64,000 nucleotides of DNA from Diaporthe sp. PMI_573 (Eukaryota > Ascomycota > Sordariomycetes > Diaporthales > Diaporthaceae): positions 682,001-746,000 of the forward strand of contig JAJTUP010000003.1 in assembly GCA_021399435.1 (NCBI GenBank), written 5' to 3'. Under the pieces are notes generated by a model. The model made no database searches. It saw only the letters and a program-made list of their open reading frames with translations, and had not been told where the DNA came from. How positions within the stretch are numbered: position 1 is the first letter of the stretch; every line of letters begins with the position of its first letter. The position numbers and the translations under genes are program-made. This document shows positions 9,823 through 21,309 of the stretch, in pieces.

Positions 9823-12800
9823 TGGCGCCCCGCCGCCGGAGGGTGGTCCCTGCCCCTGCTGCGGCTGCGGCGTGGCAGCCCAGTTCTCCCACAGCGTGTC
9901 GAAGTGGAACCACTCTGCGTCTATTATTGGGTCGCCGCCGGTGGAGGAAGTCGTCGGTGTCAGGGCGGTGGGCATCATGCCCGGGGACGGGGAGGGCCCG
10001 CACGTGGCGGGGTTGGTGTTGGCCGAGTCGCGCCTGTGCAGGCCCGGGGGCGGCTGGGGCTGGTGGGGGTGTTGGTGTTGGTGGTGGTGGTGTTGGTGGT
10101 GGTGGGGCGGCATGGAGAGGGCAGGGTCGAAGGTGCTGCTGCTGCTGGAGGCGGGCGCCGGGGCGCTCGTGGGCGCGTGTTGGGTGACGATCGTGGTGGC
10201 GGTGGGCGTCGAGTGCGAGAGGAAGAAGTTGGCCATTGGGTCCGGGGTGCTGACGAGGGTGCCGCCAGAGGGGGTGTTGGGGATGGAGGAAGGGTCGCGC
10301 AGCGACGAGGACGCCGGCGCGCGGGAGACGATGACGTTGTGGAAGGTGGTCATGATGTAGACGAGCCTGCTGGCCTGGGGGTCCGTCTTGGCGCAGTAGG
10401 TCATGATGGAGAGGGCCTGTTGGTACGTCTCGCCGTACGAGGGGTTCTTGTGGAGGGACGCGAACTCGTTGCTCTGCACCACTAGGGCCGCGGCGAAGAG
10501 GAAGTGGCTGTTTTATGGTCAGAAAAGAGCCCGTGGATCATCACCCCTGCATGGAGTTGCGATAAAGGTCAGGGGAAAGAGACACACTTACATTACGAAC
10601 GGGTCGCGCTGCGGCAGGTAGTTGCCCTCGTGGCCCATCTGCACCAGGGCGACGGTGTGGTACGCGGCGTTGACACAGGCCTCGGAGAACTTCTCCATCT
10701 TGGAGCCGGGCCGGATCGCCGCCCGTGGTACCCCGAGCCTCTCCTGCTGCATCCTGTTCATCAGGAAGAGGAAGAAGGGCCTGGTCAGGAGGATGACGGC
10801 GTGGCAGTAGAGCAGGTTGACGTGGATGACCGCCATGCCCTGAGCCGGGTCGATGCCCGTGTTCATGGTCTGTCGCCAGTGCAGGCCGGCGTGGTATTTT
10901 TGCGGGCCGCCCTTGCACTGCTCCGAGATCTCCTGGGCGAGCTTGGTCGATATCTTGCGCTGCGCGTAGATCTTCTTCAGGATGATACCGATGACCTGGC
11001 AGCTCCGCACGGCGGCATTCAAGCCGCTAGACGACGACGGGTCAGTGTTTGTGTCGGCGAGGTATTTCTCCTGCCCGAGGTATCTCTCCGGCGTGACAAG
11101 CGCCTCTGCTGAACAGTCCTCCTCCGCGATCGACGTTGGTCTGCCCAACGCCGCCGCAAGAAAACGGTCCAGCACATAAAGGCTCCTCCACACGTTCCTT
11201 CTCACGATGCGGTCCGGGACCGGGAATATCACCATCGTCTCCTGCCTGTGAAGCCCAAGGGCGAAACCGGACCTTACCGCCATGCCTTGCAAGCAAATTA
11301 GTATTGAGACGGTAATTTCCATATGGTCATTACAGGTATCTTACCGTGATAGGCATATGCAGCATTGCGTTTTGTCCTCGCCAGCTTGAAGAGCGCCATT
11401 AGCAGGAGTGCCTGGACGCTCCAGAAATCGGCATCCTCGAAGCCGGATGTCGGGTCACACAGGCACTTGGCGTTCATGAAGAACATCTCGGCGCGGTCCG
11501 CGGTGGTCGTTTGCAGGTTCTTGATGACGCTATCGTCATGGCTGCCGGGTTGAGGCGTGGCGAGGACGAGGCCGATGGCGAAGACGAGGTAGAGCAGGCA
11601 CAGGAACGTGGGCTCGGCTGCCAGTGGGTCTTGGTAGCAGGCTTCAAGCCGCTGGTTGAAAATCTTCCTGTCAAAGACCTCGATCAGGCCGTTGGTCTGC
11701 TGCATGTTAGCTTCCGTCCGGCTCAGTACTTCAACAGTCGGGGTGTTGTATCGTAATACATGTAGAGCTCCAGCACCCGGTTGTGTACTGTGTGAGGAAG
11801 GGAAGGGTGACCGAGGTGAGGCTCACGTTGGTAAGATAAGATCTGATGAGGACATCTGCCGTTCTCCGGTCTGGGAGCAAGAGTGACGTGCGGGTGTCCG
11901 GCGGAAGGCTGGTCGTCAGCTCCATCAGCCGGTGGCGGCTGGGGTCCATTGTAAACTGTGAGGGCCCATCTACACTCTCGACTATCATGCGAATGAACTG
12001 CAGGTAGGAGAGTGTGGCGGAATCACCCAGATACACTATTTCCGATCGTCAGTGAGACAGACTCGTGTGGGGATTTGGTTGTTACGTACAAAGCCTCCCG
12101 GTGGGATCCTGAAGCATCCGTGTCTCGGTGTACACCTCGGCAACCTCGTCGGCACCGCTCACGGTGCTCTGTCTCGACTGGACCTCAGGTTCAGGCTCGG
12201 GCTCTTCCTCCCGGCCTGGCTGGCCGGGCATGTGAGGCCCAGGTATCGGCGTGGGGAGACCCAGGATCCTTGACGGCTCGGTCGTGTCCGCGGACTGCTG
12301 CGAGGGGCCTGTCCGCACGTCACCGCCGCCAAACCTCGCCCTCTTCGGGGCTGATCCCTCGTCCGAACCCATGGTATCTGGCGTCGACTTCCGACGCTTG
12401 TTCGGGGACGAGCCGGACACCACGATCTCGCCCTGGCCGCCATGGTTCGGCGTTGATTGGCTGTGGCCATGCCCGTGTCCCGACAGATAATCGCAGACCA
12501 GGTTCCGCTTCGAGCAGGTGTTGCACGGCTTCAGCCCATTGCACTTTTTGATTTACGTCAATTGTTAGCATGGGCACCGATATGTATGTATTCCACCACT
12601 GTCACCTGTCGTGGGTAGGGGAACAATGTGTTGGGTCTAGTGGAGTGTGATATATTCCAAAGCCACAGCACACGAGTATGTCTGCTCTCACGGCGAACAG
12701 AAACGTGGAACCATCCCAACACTGACACGCATCTTACTGCATGGGGGCCAGCCTTGGCAAAAAGGCAGAGGCTGAAGCCGAGGCTGAGGAATAGGGAAGA

Positions 12801-13082
12801 GGCATTATCATGATATCGGGGCCGAACACATCCATGTAAGGTCAACACCAGATGAACACATCAAGGAAGCTGGTGTTCATGCAAAGATGGCAGGAGAGTG
12901 AGAGGTTGGCCTGGCCAATAGTGACAGGGGTGATTGGACTGGGTTCTAGATGCTGACATGATATATAGCAGAAAGACAAGAATGAAGAAAAGTCAGCTCA
13001 CCTTTTGCTTCCGGCGCTTGCAAGACTCGCAGGCCTGGGCGGTACGTATCCTCTTGTCATCAGGGACCTTGGGCCTTGTCAT
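9616..13082 (-). CDS. Zn(II)2Cys6 fungal-specific transcription factor with His/Gln/Pro-rich C-terminus
   Basis: Nuclear DNA-binding regulator of 893 aa. Six exons: 13082-13002, 12543-12090, 12035-11827, 11696-11345, 11285-10592, 10507-9616. The introns are 458, 54, 130, 59 and 84 bp. The binuclear zinc cluster is exact: Cys18-x2-Cys21-x6-Cys28-x5-Cys34-x2-Cys37-x6-Cys44, with CESCKRRKQK in exon 1 and CNGLKPCNTC opening exon 2, so the long first intron splits it. A basic, Ser/Pro-rich linker follows (about 50-160). The fungal_trans middle homology region runs from about 230 to 500, with LLYLGDSATLSYL, LIEVFDRKIFNQRLEAC and RRNVWRSLYVLDRFLAAALGRP. The last ~250 residues are low complexity: a His-rich stretch, a run of nine Gln and a Gly-rich block, a probable activation tail. 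The target pathway cannot be told. The lipoxygenase and MFS genes follow upstream on the same strand. Confidence 0.9.
9792..9818 (-). repeat. In-frame CAG/CTG run encoding polyglutamine
   Basis: A trinucleotide run within the C-terminal exon of the Zn2Cys6 regulator encodes about nine consecutive glutamines. A second low-complexity stretch at about 10060-10110 encodes His/Gln. Such runs vary in length between strains. Confidence 0.8.
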
Positions 13083-15125
13083 GGCGACAGGCTTGGCCGC
13101 GGATCAGGGACTATTGGAAAAGGGTACGATCAACAACGACGACGTCGGGAGGTGAGTAAGGTGTGGCCGACGGTGGGGGTGGGAAACAGGGTTCGGTGCC
13201 CGCCATGGGCGGCCCGACGACCGGCTTGTCGTAGGGGCTCCTTGCTCCCCCCGGGGTTGACCAGAGCAGTAGGAACGGAGGAGGGTCAGGCCCCCGGCAG
13301 GAGTTCGCAAGTGGCCGGGATTATTAAGGTGGATCCGGGCAAATTCCCGGGGGTCTCGGCCCTCGAGACGGAGGGGAGGGAAGGGGGTGGCCGCGTCTGG
13401 ATCTCGGTCGGTGGGAGCAAGCAGTTCTGACTGTCGGGACTGTCTGCCCGGCGGTGGGTGCGGCCCAGCTACTCCGTAGTTTGCTGCGAGGGAAGTGCCG
13501 GAACGGTCGGCTAAGGCCCCGTGTGTGGGTGTGTGAGTGTGTGAGTGAGCGTCTCTCTTCCGCTTCAAGACAGGAGGGAGGGATCCGGTGGGCGACAGAG
13601 TGGCAGGAAAAGCTATGAGTGCTATTCGGCTACGTCCCTTGACGGATAGAAAGCCAATAAGTCTTTTGCGGTCTGGCGGGCCTAGGCTGTCTGTCTGCCT
13701 GGCTGTCTGTCTGTCTGCCGGTCTGGGTCTCCGCCTGTCTGCGTGTCTAGCAGCTGGTGTCTCATCCACAGCTGCGCTGAGTGGAGTGGGGTTGGCCTAG
13801 TGCGCGGCAGTAGGGCTCAAGGGTAGGTACCTAAGGGGGGCTGAACTGTATGAGTCGGCTCGAACAGCGAGTGAACGGAACGGCTTTCCAGGGAAACTGA
13901 GTTTTCGAACCGGCCTTACGAATGCGGTGAGCGCGGGTGAGGCTGGCTGGCTGGCGCGTGTGGGCACGAGAGAGTGAGAAAGCAATTGCCGTTGGGCGAG
14001 GCAGGCTCATCGGAAGAGGGGCAGATCCGCAGTGTAAGTATGCGTGTATGGGCTGATGAGCTGAGAGTATAATTTTGGGTTTCCCGGGAGAAGGCTAGGG
14101 CGGCTGGGGCTGGAACGTCCTCTGCCCAAGAGAGCACGGTGCTACGTTATTGATTGATGAGTGATGGACGAGGGAAGAAGAGGCGCTCCTCTTGCCTCCC
14201 TCCTCCCCTCCAATCAGCCAATTCGATCAGGGCTTTGTTGCTACGCACGCACGCACACTCACATACGCACACGCCGGCTCACTTGACCCTGGTGACCCTC
14301 CAGCTCCGGACAACAGACAAGCTAGCAAAGCCTGGTCCCTGGGACCAACCAACAGCTCGTTACGTCGATGCTGCTCTCATTTCCCCTATTTGCTGGGCAA
14401 AGAGCCCAAGGCGCACAAAACAAACCAACAGCGGCGCGGATGCCCGGAACCTTGCTGTTGTATTCCTTCTATACTCTTGACTCGCAGCTCGCCCCGTGGC
14501 TGGCTGCAGGTCCCCTTGCCCGCTGAGGAATGTAACCTCCATCCAACCCGACGTGCCCGATTGCAAGGAGTCCCGTTTCGACGTGCCTGCCCCTGTGTGT
14601 GCCCATCTACGCCATCTCGATCGATTAGAAAGCGCCGTGCCGTGCAGCTGTGATGTGGCTGCCGATCTTGCTGACAAGAGCTTGATGCGGTCTAAATAGA
14701 GATAGGCGCACGGGGAGAGTTCAGTACTAGTATTTAGTTGCATTACTAACTAGGTATGCTTACGTAGATAAGCATTGTGAGGAGAATGAAGTCTGCGTAG
14801 CGCGTTACGTTGACAGCAGCACGGATCTCCAAATCTTGTCGGAGAGATCGTTGAGCTTGCTTGTCTGCTGGTGTGCTTGGTGTGCTGTGCTGGCTGGGTG
14901 CATTTGCCGGTGGCCTATTCCCTTTTGGTCCTCATCGGATATCACACCCATCTCTGCCCGTCAGATCGATCTACTTAGACGGCCGCAAGTACGCCCTAGC
15001 CCGTCCATAAGAGTTACTGTGTATATATGAATCATATAAAGGCAGGCTGAAATCAAGACCCAATATTGCATCAATATTAAGAGAGCTCTCTGCAGCAATA
15101 CTCTAGATGGTATATCCGGCCACAC
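13083..15125. other. 2-kb upstream region of the Zn2Cys6 regulator
   Basis: Long gene-free stretch between the regulator ATG and the lipoxygenase stop. It contains GT-rich (13525-13556) and CTGT-type (13686-13731) simple repeats. It includes many short ORFs on both strands without family features. It is probably an extended promoter and 5' leader of the regulator. Confidence 0.6.
13686..13731. repeat. CTGT/CTGC simple repeat
   Basis: Imperfect tetranucleotide tract (CTGT units with CTGC and CTGG interruptions) in the upstream region of the Zn2Cys6 regulator. Confidence 0.75.
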
Positions 15126-17049
15126 TCAGACGGTAATCGAGTACGGCGCAACCCGCGGGTCAAGCGCCTGCCACACAAAAGGCATGCCCTGGCTGAGCCC
15201 CCGCGAGTCGAACCCACGGGCTGCGACGACGTCGCTGAACGCCTCCATGGCGCTCTTGAACCCGGCCGCCGCGGTCTCGGTCGCCGGGTTCATCTTCGCG
15301 AGCATGTCCGGGTCGTCGAACATGTGCGTGAGGCTGCGGTTCGTGTTCTCCAGCAGGGGCCGCGCGAAGAGCCCCGCGAAGCTCAGCTGCGTGATGACCT
15401 GGCCGAAGGTCGGCAGGAACTCCGCCACGTTGGGGGAGCCGCCCTTGGTGGTTGGTACCTGTGAGTAGAGGGCCGGCGGGTGGAAGGGCAGTGTCGACGA
15501 CGCCGACAGCAGCTCGTTGGTGTTGACCGCGTGGTGCGCCGTCGAGCCGAGGTGCGCCACGTGCGTGAGGATGTCGATGATGGTTTGCCTCGTTGAGATG
15601 GCCGAGGGAAAGTCGTGCGCCTTGGCCGGCCCGTTGGCCTCCTTTGCCCAAGCCTGGAGCTCGACGTCGGCCTTTACGTCCGCGTCGGAGGCGTAGTATG
15701 AGCCCACGAAGGAGGTCATAAATGTCCTGATCGCGTCGTGTATCACGGAGGCGTCCTCGTAGAATGGGAACTGGGCTAGTGGAGGGCCGGCTTTGGAGTT
15801 GATCAGGCCCCTTTTCTCCAGGTCGGTCATAAAGTAGTTGGCCTGGAAGGCGCCGCTGCCACTGTTGTAGAGCTTAGTGGTATATTCCTGCGCCGCCGCG
15901 CCGGTGAAGCCAAAGACCCGGTCCACCGCACCGCCAGGTTCGAACAGGATGGACGCTGCCAGCGGCTGAATAGCAAAAGCCTGGAACGCGACTATGATGA
16001 CAAGAGGTTAGTACAAGCCCAGGTTACAGGTCAACAGGTTATGCTTACGGCGACTGAGCAGAGCGTAGACAGGATGCTCCGCGCTCAACGACCTGACGGC
16101 CGAAAGCCAGGTGATCTGCAGCACCTGGTGCGTAGCAGCAAGGTGATTCCACTGGGCGAACCAGAAGTCATTCGCGTTGTACATAATCTTTGCCAGAAGC
16201 CAGTCGGCGGGGTCATCCTCAGGCGTGTAGATGGTACTCTGACCAACGCCAGTCCGGATGGCCAGCGGGAGGAAGTCCCCCGAGGCCTTGTCGATGAAGA
16301 ATAAAGCATCGCAAGCCGCGGCGAACCTTTCCGTCCGGGGGAGGTTTGCCTGGTCCGAGTGATCCGCATAGAAGAGACGGCCTTCTAGGAACAGAACCCA
16401 CAAGGGCGAGCCCGCGACTTTGAGCGTCACCGAGTCGTTCACCCAGAATGGAATCCAGTCGGTCCCTGGCTGGAGTCTCCTCAGGGCGTACGGGCTCGTC
16501 GACAACCGCTCCATCGAGAAGAGCAGGTCTTGGGTGTAGTTGGTAAGGATACCCGGTACAGGACCCTTTGGCAGTGCGTGGGTCCACTCGCCATCGTACA
16601 GCAGCTCATAGTCCTCCACAGTCTGCAAGCCGTTGAACTGATATGTCAAGTCAGTAAAAGGCCCCCAAACCCAAGTCTTGGCCACATTTGCGTACCTTGC
16701 CTGCTGCTGCTGAAGCATTCGCTGCTACGGCGTCCATTCCCACGAGAGCTTCCTGAGGCGCAAGGTCGGCCTGGAGGGATGCCAGGTCTGCCGCGCCCCT
16801 CGCCGCTCCGAGCGCTCCAGCGGGATAATATGGCCCGCCAGCTACCGGCGGCCCATACTGCCATCCAGCTCGCGTGGCGTCAAGTTCTGCAGCTCGTGAT
16901 GCTAGGTCGATCGAGCCCTGCGGCACCGAATACTTGACGACGGTGGACTCGTTCCTCCTGAGTTTGTCGGTTCTTTGTATCACAGCGCCAGCAGCACTCT
17001 GCACGGAGAGCAGGGCGACTGAGAACGCCAGCGGCTGTGTGAAGTGCAT
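15126..17049 (-). CDS. Secreted lipoxygenase, probably manganese type
   Basis: Oxygenates polyunsaturated fatty acids such as linoleate to hydroperoxides. Three exons: 17049-16696, 16637-16049, 15991-15126, giving 602 aa; introns are 58 and 57 bp. The start is MHFTQPLAF, opening a signal peptide of about 22 residues that ends near AAGA; an in-frame non-ATG extension upstream was rejected. Metal ligands of the family are visible: His283 and His288 in WNHLAATH (HxxxxH), His467 and Asn471 in HHAVN, and C-terminal Val602. A terminal Val instead of Ile is typical of fungal Mn-lipoxygenases. The signal peptide and ~600-residue length, without a PLAT domain, also fit Mn-LOX. Several NxT/S sites suggest glycosylation. 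An MFS transporter gene lies about 750 bp upstream on the same strand. Metal identity is inferred, not shown. Confidence 0.92.
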
Positions 17050-17797
17050 GTCTTGAACGGATGCAGCCAATGCTGTCTCAGGGCTGGGGGAAAAGCAGTC
17101 GAAGAGCAGGTCAGCGCCGTTGAATCCTTCCTGGGCGAGCGGCCCTTGCGGCGCATGGCGTCTTTATGTAAGTAAGTCCATGTGTGTCTTTCGTCCAACA
17201 CGCTTACTGGGGCCGCAAACCATGTGCAACCAACACCAATGCCACGCAACGAGGATTTTCGTGCGGCGGTGGGCATTGGGGCTGACTATTGCGCTGTTGG
17301 TCCAGCCGCGCCGCAAGGCGGCCTGCTCCTTCTGGGTCGGCGGAGTCAGCAGGATCGACATGCTCGCAGGCAGGATCACCAACAATTTACTTTTAGCTGC
17401 GGTCAGTTCTGATGACCCACACTCCCGGCGCGAATTTGCTCTGCTGCCATGACTGATGTTACAATTGAGCGGTCATTGTCTTGTGTTGGTTGTGTTGGTC
17501 CCATTGCGGCGGTGTTAGTCGGGAATCGAATTGTGGATATACGACATCTGGCACTGGGCGGTAAGCACCTTAAGCCTACGTGTACCAACAGACAATCCAC
17601 TAGGTTGGCCAGCTGAAAGGATTATCTTGCATTCGGAGAATTTCAATTGCCCCTTGAGAGACCATGCCCCCCTCTGCCGGGCTTCAATGATCCTGTAACA
17701 TGTAATCTCCAGATTTGGACAATCGCATTGCAACGACTGTACGTGGCACATATCATCGCTTTCCCAATGCGGCCGATCATTCGCGTGGGCAAAATGC
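17050..17797. other. Intergenic, lipoxygenase promoter region
   Basis: About 750 bp between the MFS stop and the lipoxygenase ATG, both on the minus strand. It presumably holds the lipoxygenase promoter. No gene is supported. Confidence 0.6.
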
Positions 17798-19919
17798 TTA
17801 GACACGGTTGTCAATGGGCCGAGGATCAAACTGCTTCGCAGCATATCGCTTGTACCGCTTCGTATTCCGAGAGCGCCACAATTTGCCCTTCCACAGGAAG
17901 GCAAAGGCGAACAACAGGACACAAAGGCCAATAGCCCCGATCGTGTTGAAAACATTGGCCATTCCTACACGTCCAATCCATGGGGTCATGGCGAAGACGA
18001 AAATGGTGCTCATCGTGTTCCTCGAAAACGTGAGCGCCACCAGGGCGTCGCCGATAATCTAGTCATGATCTTGTCAGCATCATCCTCGAGGCCACGTGGT
18101 ACTAAGCTGCCCCTCACCTCATTGTAGGCATCCGTCATGTATGTCAAGGCGATGCTGGAGATCGGAGCAGACCCGAAATTACACATGCCTTGCGCGACGG
18201 CCACTGCGGCCCAAGACTGGCCGTCCTGCAGAGCGTAGCCTGCTATGTCGTCAGTAATGTTTACCCCGCACAAGAGGATCATTTGAGCGCAGCCTGATCC
18301 GTATCTGAGAAGTGACAGGAGCGCCTCTCGCGTAAGATTATTGGCTCTTGTGGCTTGGGCTTGTGGTCACAAGCAGGCCGGGCGGTCCCCTTCAGGGGCA
18401 TATTGCCTAGCGAGCAGGCTGCTCGGATTGACCACGTGTTGAGGTTTGCAAATGCAGGAACAAGACATGGCCAGGGACTTCTTACCAAACCAGAAGGCAC
18501 CCGCCACCTGGAACGGGATGAACGGTACAAAGACCCAAAGACGCATCTCGGGCTCATAGATGCCGTTGTTCCTCTTTGCCAGCCGCAGGATGGTCCAGTC
18601 GCTCAGGGGCCCGCATATCAAGGATCCCAGCGTGTTGCCAATAAAAGGGGCCAGGTTCATGAGTCCTATCTGGGTCGAGTTGAAGTTGTAAGGCGGCAGG
18701 ATCATGTACGTGCTGAGAGCAGCGGACATGACCGTCGACCATGCCAGGAGCACAGCATAGACCAGGGACATGTAGGCCACACCGGGGATGGTGAAGAGTA
18801 TTTGGAAAGGCTGGTACGCGTGTCTTGCAAACAACATAAATGGCCCTGGTGTTGTGGTCGCGAGGCTGAGTCTCTGCAGGTACGTCTTGCGAGGTATAGA
18901 CGGGTCGATCTGAACAGCCGTGAGGGGTCCCTCGCCCGGCGTCAGGTCTGGTACAGCCTCCTTCTCGGGGTCTGATGACGGCTCCTTCTTGTCAGCTTGA
19001 AGTTCGGCATCACTCTTGGTGCTGGCCTCGTCGGGCGACGGAGGGACGCCGTGGATGACAGCTGCCGTCCAGTCGAATTTCGATTCCTCGAAACCAAATA
19101 TGAACGCGACGAGAACGACTCCGAAGAAGATGGCCATCCACCACCAAACCCACCTCCATCCCATGGAGGCTGTGACGAACCCGGCAGCAACAGGTGCCAG
19201 GCTGGACCCAAAGTTGCTCGCCCAGATGTAAATCGAGTTCATCAAGCCTCTCTGGTGTACAAAGAAGACGTCGGCGACAGTCATCTGGACCATGGTCTCG
19301 GCGAGCGAACCCACCCAGCACTGGAGCGCGTTCACCCCCCACCAGTCGCCTGCCGTCACGGTGCGGGCAGCCCAGACCATGATGGCCATCTGGGCGGCAC
19401 TGCTAAGGACGTAGATTGGACGCAAGCCGTATTTGAGGGCAAATGGGATGAGCATAAAGCTTCCCAGTGCAAGGGTCGCGCATCCAATGGCGTATGTGTT
19501 GTTCCTGCGTCGACACTTAGCATGTGATAGCCCGGCAGCGTCGAAAAAGAGTCGCCCAAAATACAGAGGATGAAAAATGGCGAAAAACAAGAGCACGGCA
19601 GAGGCCATGTGCAAGTGATGGCCGGTGAGCCAACTCACATCAGAACAGCATCAAAGCCCAGCTCGTCCATCATTGGCCCCCAGGTGGGCGTGGTCGCATT
19701 GATCTGGCCGAAAGCCATCATGGCATAGAAGGTCGCAAGGCCAAAGTTGAGGTACTTCCTCCATCTCGGCCACGTCAAAGGGTCATTCGGGTCGCTGCTC
19801 GGGCGCGGCTGCAAGATGATCTCGGCCTGGGAGGCTTGCCCGTCTCCTCGGAGCAGTTTCTCGAGGCGAACGGTCCCGGGAGGCCATGCCGCTTCATCGG
19901 TCAAGTCTTGTCCTCCCAT
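17798..19919 (-). CDS. Major facilitator superfamily transporter
   Basis: Multi-pass membrane transporter of 578 aa. Four exons: 19919-19639, 19504-18486, 18293-18118, 18058-17798. The introns are 134, 192 and 59 bp. The start MGGQDLTDEAAW precedes a hydrophilic N-terminus with the MFS hallmark DPNDPLTWPRWRKYLNFGL just before helix 1. Twelve helices are expected: six in exons 1-2, a long charged central loop (about residues 245-300, Lys/Glu/Pro-rich), then six more. Junctions checked: AVLM-NNTYAIG, FWFG-CAQMILL and DAYNE-IIGDALV. The protein ends WRSRNTKRYKRYAAKQF plus a short tail. The sequence resembles fungal drug:H+ antiporter-like MFS proteins; the substrate is unknown. A TATA-like box lies about 100 bp upstream. 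It is tandem with the lipoxygenase gene, so a role in exporting or importing its products is possible but only inferred. Confidence 0.9.
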
Positions 19920-20020
19920 GATTATACTGCAGTACCACACTTTGTCAATGGGACTGTTCTACAATCAAAGCAGCGGCAATTGGCCTTACATCTCTCCCTC
20001 ATCACCCAGGCCAGCCAGGG

Positions 20021-20030
20021 CCTATATACC
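20021..20030 (-). promoter_or_regulatory. TATA-like box of the MFS gene
   Basis: GGTATATAGG on the minus strand, about 100 bp before the MFS start codon at 19919. Motif and spacing only. Confidence 0.4.
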
Positions 20031-21309
20031 CAAGGGCCCATCTTTGGGCCGTCCATAGATCGATATCCATGATACCACTATCTCCTTCCACACCATATCA
20101 AGAGATACAAAGCGCGGGGGGTAACAATAGGTGTTGCTGTGATAGGTTCTTGATAACGGTGCCGGGCTGGCATGATGCATATCCATGGGGAAGCTATGAA
20201 TGGAGTCTTGATTGTAACCTCGAGATATGGCTGAGAGGGTTAGGACCTGCTTGGGGTGCCACATCCCTTGGGGGGGTGTTCCGACGCGATGCGCGGACTC
20301 ACAGAGGGACAGGCGTCGAGCAACGAACGTTTCCGACACTAGCCGCGGGAACCTCCTGGCTGGACATCGGACGAGAGAGCCAACATGGGATAGTTGACAA
20401 GGGCCAAAGGACACAGTGAGCCTGGCGAGTCGGAATTGAAGCGAATTTCAAACCTTGCTTTGCTCGGCGGAGTTGTGGGCGCTTGAAATATGCCGAAGAA
20501 AAAGAAAGGTCGTCGGAAGGCGCACCCAAGGCACCCTCGACGTGATCCGATCGATTGCCTTCACCGGCTGCGGCCACCACTATCTCGACCCTCGAACGTG
20601 ATGTTAGAGGAAACTGCAGAACCAAAAAGTGCCGTGCAGACTACGCAGGCTAGCTACCCAGTCACCGTCTAAGCACCAAGCAGTGTGCACTCTGATACAA
20701 CACCCGCGCCAGCCATGCGGGAAACGGATGTGATGGCTACCAAACCCAACGTCTCACCCATCGTCGACTGCTGATATACCCTCCTCCCCAGCTGCCGCCT
20801 GCATGGTTACGAGACGATTTCTGTTGAGATTTATCCATGAAATCTAATAATTTGGCTGTGCTTTCCTCCCCTCGGCTCGGCCCTTCTCTCCGCTCTTCTG
20901 ATACCGCCTATTCTATGACGACGCTGGTGCTGCGCGGCCCTGCCCCTTATCCGGTCTCATCACACAATTATGTAGACCCAGAAGTCCACCTTCCACCGCA
21001 TCCCGCACAAGTACCGACGCAACCCTTCCCCATGTTATATTAAAGACATACACTAAGGTTGTTGATAGACCCATTAGTCTATCTGTTGACGATACTTTTC
21101 TATTTTATCATAATTCATTTCTCGTGCTTGTGGCCTGAGTGAGACAGCATCTATTTACATCCTTATACCCGACCCTACCATCCGGCGGCAGTGGGCCCAA
21201 CCCGTGTTAGTCCACATACGTACATACATACATACATGTTGCAGGCGTGGTGACCCCTCCTCTTCCCTCTCTGAACCACGCCCACATCCGACTTGTCACC
21301 CAACAGACA
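20031..21309. other. Divergent intergenic region (MFS / muconate cyclase)
   Basis: Shared upstream region of the minus-strand MFS gene and the plus-strand muconate cyclase. It contains a CATA-type microsatellite at about 21212-21238. No gene is supported. Confidence 0.6.

Noticed and set aside
13104..13769. 221-codon minus-strand ORF upstream of the Zn2Cys6 regulator
   Set aside because: Composition dominated by simple repeats (TH, TD, RQ runs); overlaps the regulator's first exon region in another frame.
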